Below are positions 52,816-54,714 of a DNA stretch of 54,714 nucleotides, piece by piece. Position numbers and translations under genes: made by a program. Origin of the DNA: a virus; IMG/VR virus record IMGVR_UViG_3300030329_002091, positions 1-54,714 of that record; one strand, given 5' to 3'. Position 1 is the stretch's first letter; every line of letters begins with the position of its first letter. The notes beneath the pieces were generated by a model. The model searched no databases, was not told the origin of the DNA, and saw only the letters and a program-made list of their open reading frames with translations.

Positions 52816-54678
52816 TTAAGTTACTTCACAACTTCCACCCGCACAAGCTAATTCACCAGATAAATCTGTATTGTCTTCGACTTCTACTATCTTTGATAAA
52901 TCAACTTCTTGTAAGGTTTTAGTCATTTCATCATATTTCCGTTTTGTTATATCCTCAAATGGAGCCTGAGTATATGTACCACCATCATACGGTAAAACGG
53001 AAAGCCCGTTATAATGGTCTCTGTTTTTCCACATCCACTCACCAGCGTCATACCAATCGTTATCTTTTAGGGATATTGTGGCAGAAACATTATGAGTATT
53101 TGAACCAGTTTTATGTCCTGGTTTAACCCATTCTTTAGCTACCTTTTTAACTCTTTCTAAAAGATCAAAAGCAGACTCCGTTCTAACTATAGAACCTTTT
53201 GGTGAAGACTGTGGAATACTAATAATTGCAGTATCGTGTGGTCTAAAATAATCATCTTCTAACAACTCTGGATGATGTATAGTAAGGTAATCATAAATTG
53301 CTTCATTTTTACCCACACGTATTCTACGTATATAGTACTTATTATGCCAAGCATGTATACCTGAGCTAGTGCCTAAAACTAAAGATGTTGTTCCTGCTGG
53401 TTTAACAGTTGTGCATCTAGCAGCTTTATTAATACCTATAGTTTTAGATACTATATTATTCATCATTTTTACTTGCTTAGCAGCTTCTTTCATATCTAAT
53501 TCAAGAACTTTACCAGAGGCTATACCTGTCATTGACACTCCTATAAGAGCGTCTTTTTCAGTGGTCTCTTGCCAAACCTCTCTTAGATAATGAAAGTCAG
53601 TGTAACCAGCTTGCAATGTTCCTATAAAAGCAGCGGCAGCAACTCTATCATTTAATTCTTCTTGAGTTTCTACATCTGAAACATTTACTTCACATAGGTT
53701 ACAAAATTGGAATGGACGTAATGCTATTTCACAACAGGGATTAGTCCCCCAATCTTTATCGTTATTTAAATATATTCCTGGTTCGCCAGATCCAGATAGT
53801 TCAATTCGTTTCCATAAATCCATAAAGAAATCTTTAGTAACTTTATGTCTCATTAAAACAGCTGAATTATTTGCTCTACCTCTTTGTGGATTTGTTTCCC
53901 ACCAAGAACCAGACTTACACGCTATCATTTCTTCATCATAAGCCGAAAAGAGCGATATAAGTGCTGCACGCCTGATACCACCTGCCAATACTGCGTCGGC
54001 AATATGGCATATAATATCGTGGACTTCCACTGACGATAATTTTTCCCCATCTTCTTTATTTTCTAATATTCCTTTAATTTTTACAATACATTCTTTTAAT
54101 GGTTGTGGTCCAGGTGCTTTTCCTCCAGAGGTCACGAGACGTGCTCCTTTAGGCCTAATATCAGAATAATCAAATTTGATCCTAGATGATCTCTTAGAAC
54201 CTAAATAGGACTTGATTAAAACTTTTATTGCGTCTGACCATCCTTCTATTGAATCTCCTATTACAAACCTTCTAGTTCTTTTGCTATGAGGCTTTATAAC
54301 TTCAGGAAGCTTTTTTATATTATGTTGTTGTACAGAATAACCAACACCACAACCTGATAGAAGTAAAAACATTACTTCTGGAAAAGCGTCAATATGGTCA
54401 ATAGGTAAAAAAGCGCAGTTGTAAAGTCTATTAGGTGAAATTTCAATGGGTTTACCTCCGAATTGTAAACTTCTCATAGATGGTAAGACTTTCTTTTTAT
54501 AGACATATCTATAGTAAGTCTCTATATCATCTACCAATCCAGGGTATCTACGCTTGTGCATTTCTTTATTACGAGTAACTAATTCTTCCCATGTTTCTCT
54601 TCTTTGTAATTCTGGGATATATTTAGCATACTTCATATGCACTGTTATATCAGATAGTATTTTATTATTTAAACTCAT
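52816..54678 (-). CDS. nrdJ: Adenosylcobalamin-dependent (class II) ribonucleotide reductase
   Basis: Converts ribonucleotides to deoxyribonucleotides using vitamin B12 coenzyme, supplying DNA synthesis. 620 aa from ATG 54678; an in-frame TTG at 54702 was not chosen. Motifs: GGKPIEISPNRLYNC, GGIRRAALISLF, the active-site NPCCEIALRPFQFCNL (Asn313, Cys316, Glu317 by the usual NxCxE pattern), KPAGTTSLVLGTSSGI and a C-terminal redox pair CAGGSC. The length and single-chain layout suit the monomeric class II type. It is near the window edge but appears complete. It starts the minus-strand block. Confidence 0.93.
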   Translation of the reverse strand: MSLNNKILSDITVHMKYAKYIPELQRRETWEELVTRNKEMHKRRYPGLVDDIETYYRYVYKKKVLPSMRSLQFGGKPIEISPNRLYNCAFLPIDHIDAFPEVMFLLLSGCGVGYSVQQHNIKKLPEVIKPHSKRTRRFVIGDSIEGWSDAIKVLIKSYLGSKRSSRIKFDYSDIRPKGARLVTSGGKAPGPQPLKECIVKIKGILENKEDGEKLSSVEVHDIICHIADAVLAGGIRRAALISLFSAYDEEMIACKSGSWWETNPQRGRANNSAVLMRHKVTKDFFMDLWKRIELSGSGEPGIYLNNDKDWGTNPCCEIALRPFQFCNLCEVNVSDVETQEELNDRVAAAAFIGTLQAGYTDFHYLREVWQETTEKDALIGVSMTGIASGKVLELDMKEAAKQVKMMNNIVSKTIGINKAARCTTVKPAGTTSLVLGTSSGIHAWHNKYYIRRIRVGKNEAIYDYLTIHHPELLEDDYFRPHDTAIISIPQSSPKGSIVRTESAFDLLERVKKVAKEWVKPGHKTGSNTHNVSATISLKDNDWYDAGEWMWKNRDHYNGLSVLPYDGGTYTQAPFEDITKRKYDEMTKTLQEVDLSKIVEVEDNTDLSGELACAGGSCEVT

Positions 54679-54714
54679 ATATTCTATTTTAAAGTTATAC
54701 AAAAATCTACAAAC

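Noticed and set aside
52944-53590. Plus-strand open frames opposite nrdJ
   Set aside because: NrdJ motifs are intact on the minus strand throughout; these frames are antisense shadows.
1-54714. tRNA genes, integrase or attachment sites
   Set aside because: No cloverleaf-like sequences or integrase motifs could be recognised by eye; a dedicated tRNA scan was not possible here.
54679-54714. Bacteroidota promoter upstream of nrdJ
   Set aside because: TTTG and TAnnTTT-like words are present on the minus strand but at the wrong spacing, and the window ends too soon.

Overview
The window is an AT-rich tailed-phage genome segment, most plausibly from a lytic marine phage of a Bacteroidota (flavobacterium-like) host. 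The phage assignment rests on a contiguous virion block: large terminase, portal, scaffold, major capsid, connector, tail and ejection-type genes. The host is inferred from three things: starts preceded by A/T-rich tracts rather than Shine-Dalgarno sequences, a protein ending in a type IX secretion (T9SS)-like C-terminal domain with Cys-rich 'GCTD..FNY' repeats, and a small histone H1-like (Hc1-type) protein. No integrase, CRISPR array or tRNA was seen.

Layout. 1-533 has no large gene; it holds imperfect direct repeats, a TGTCAT cluster, a G-quadruplex-like run and a possible 29-aa ORF. From 534 to 52154 essentially every gene is on the + strand with tiny gaps or overlaps. 534-3797: short basic proteins, most sharing an N-terminal 'MAFKMKG'-like tag and P-x-K-Q motifs. 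3818-6506: overlapping groEL-groES plus two related small virion-like proteins. 6513-9982: a winged-helix protein, more tag/PxKQ proteins and a mini metalloprotease. 9986-12214: a holin-like protein, a possible decoration protein, a LamG-like lectin and small proteins. 12214-23196: a double GroES-like protein, candidate small terminase, TerL, portal, scaffold, major capsid protein (followed by a UUCG terminator) and connector genes. 23202-34971: a 2108-aa tail protein, an Ig-like 806-aa protein, a cupin and ejection-type proteins. 34968-46142: a 3724-aa polyvalent protein with zincin, HAD phosphatase and C-terminal zinc-binding motifs. 46184-52154: envelope and lysis functions: a membrane coiled-coil protein, a thioredoxin-like protein, a T9SS-like secreted repeat protein, a lipoprotein, a beta-barrel-like protein, an SNase nuclease and an M15 peptidase. 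A bidirectional terminator (52156-52181) separates this from a minus-strand block (52185-54678): Hc1-like protein, small outer-membrane-like protein and an adenosylcobalamin-dependent ribonucleotide reductase.

How it fits together. NrdJ would supply deoxynucleotides. GroEL/GroES would fold capsid or giant virion proteins. TerL, portal, scaffold and capsid build the head. The very large 2108-aa and 3724-aa proteins and the Gln-rich membrane-start protein resemble the tail and ejected internal proteins of short-tailed phages; the morphology is inferred, not seen. Holin, M15 peptidase and membrane/lipoprotein candidates would open the cell. The most unusual content is the dispersed family of tagged, PxKQ-bearing basic proteins, some members adjacent to a mini zincin, which could be a packaged or processed virion cargo system.
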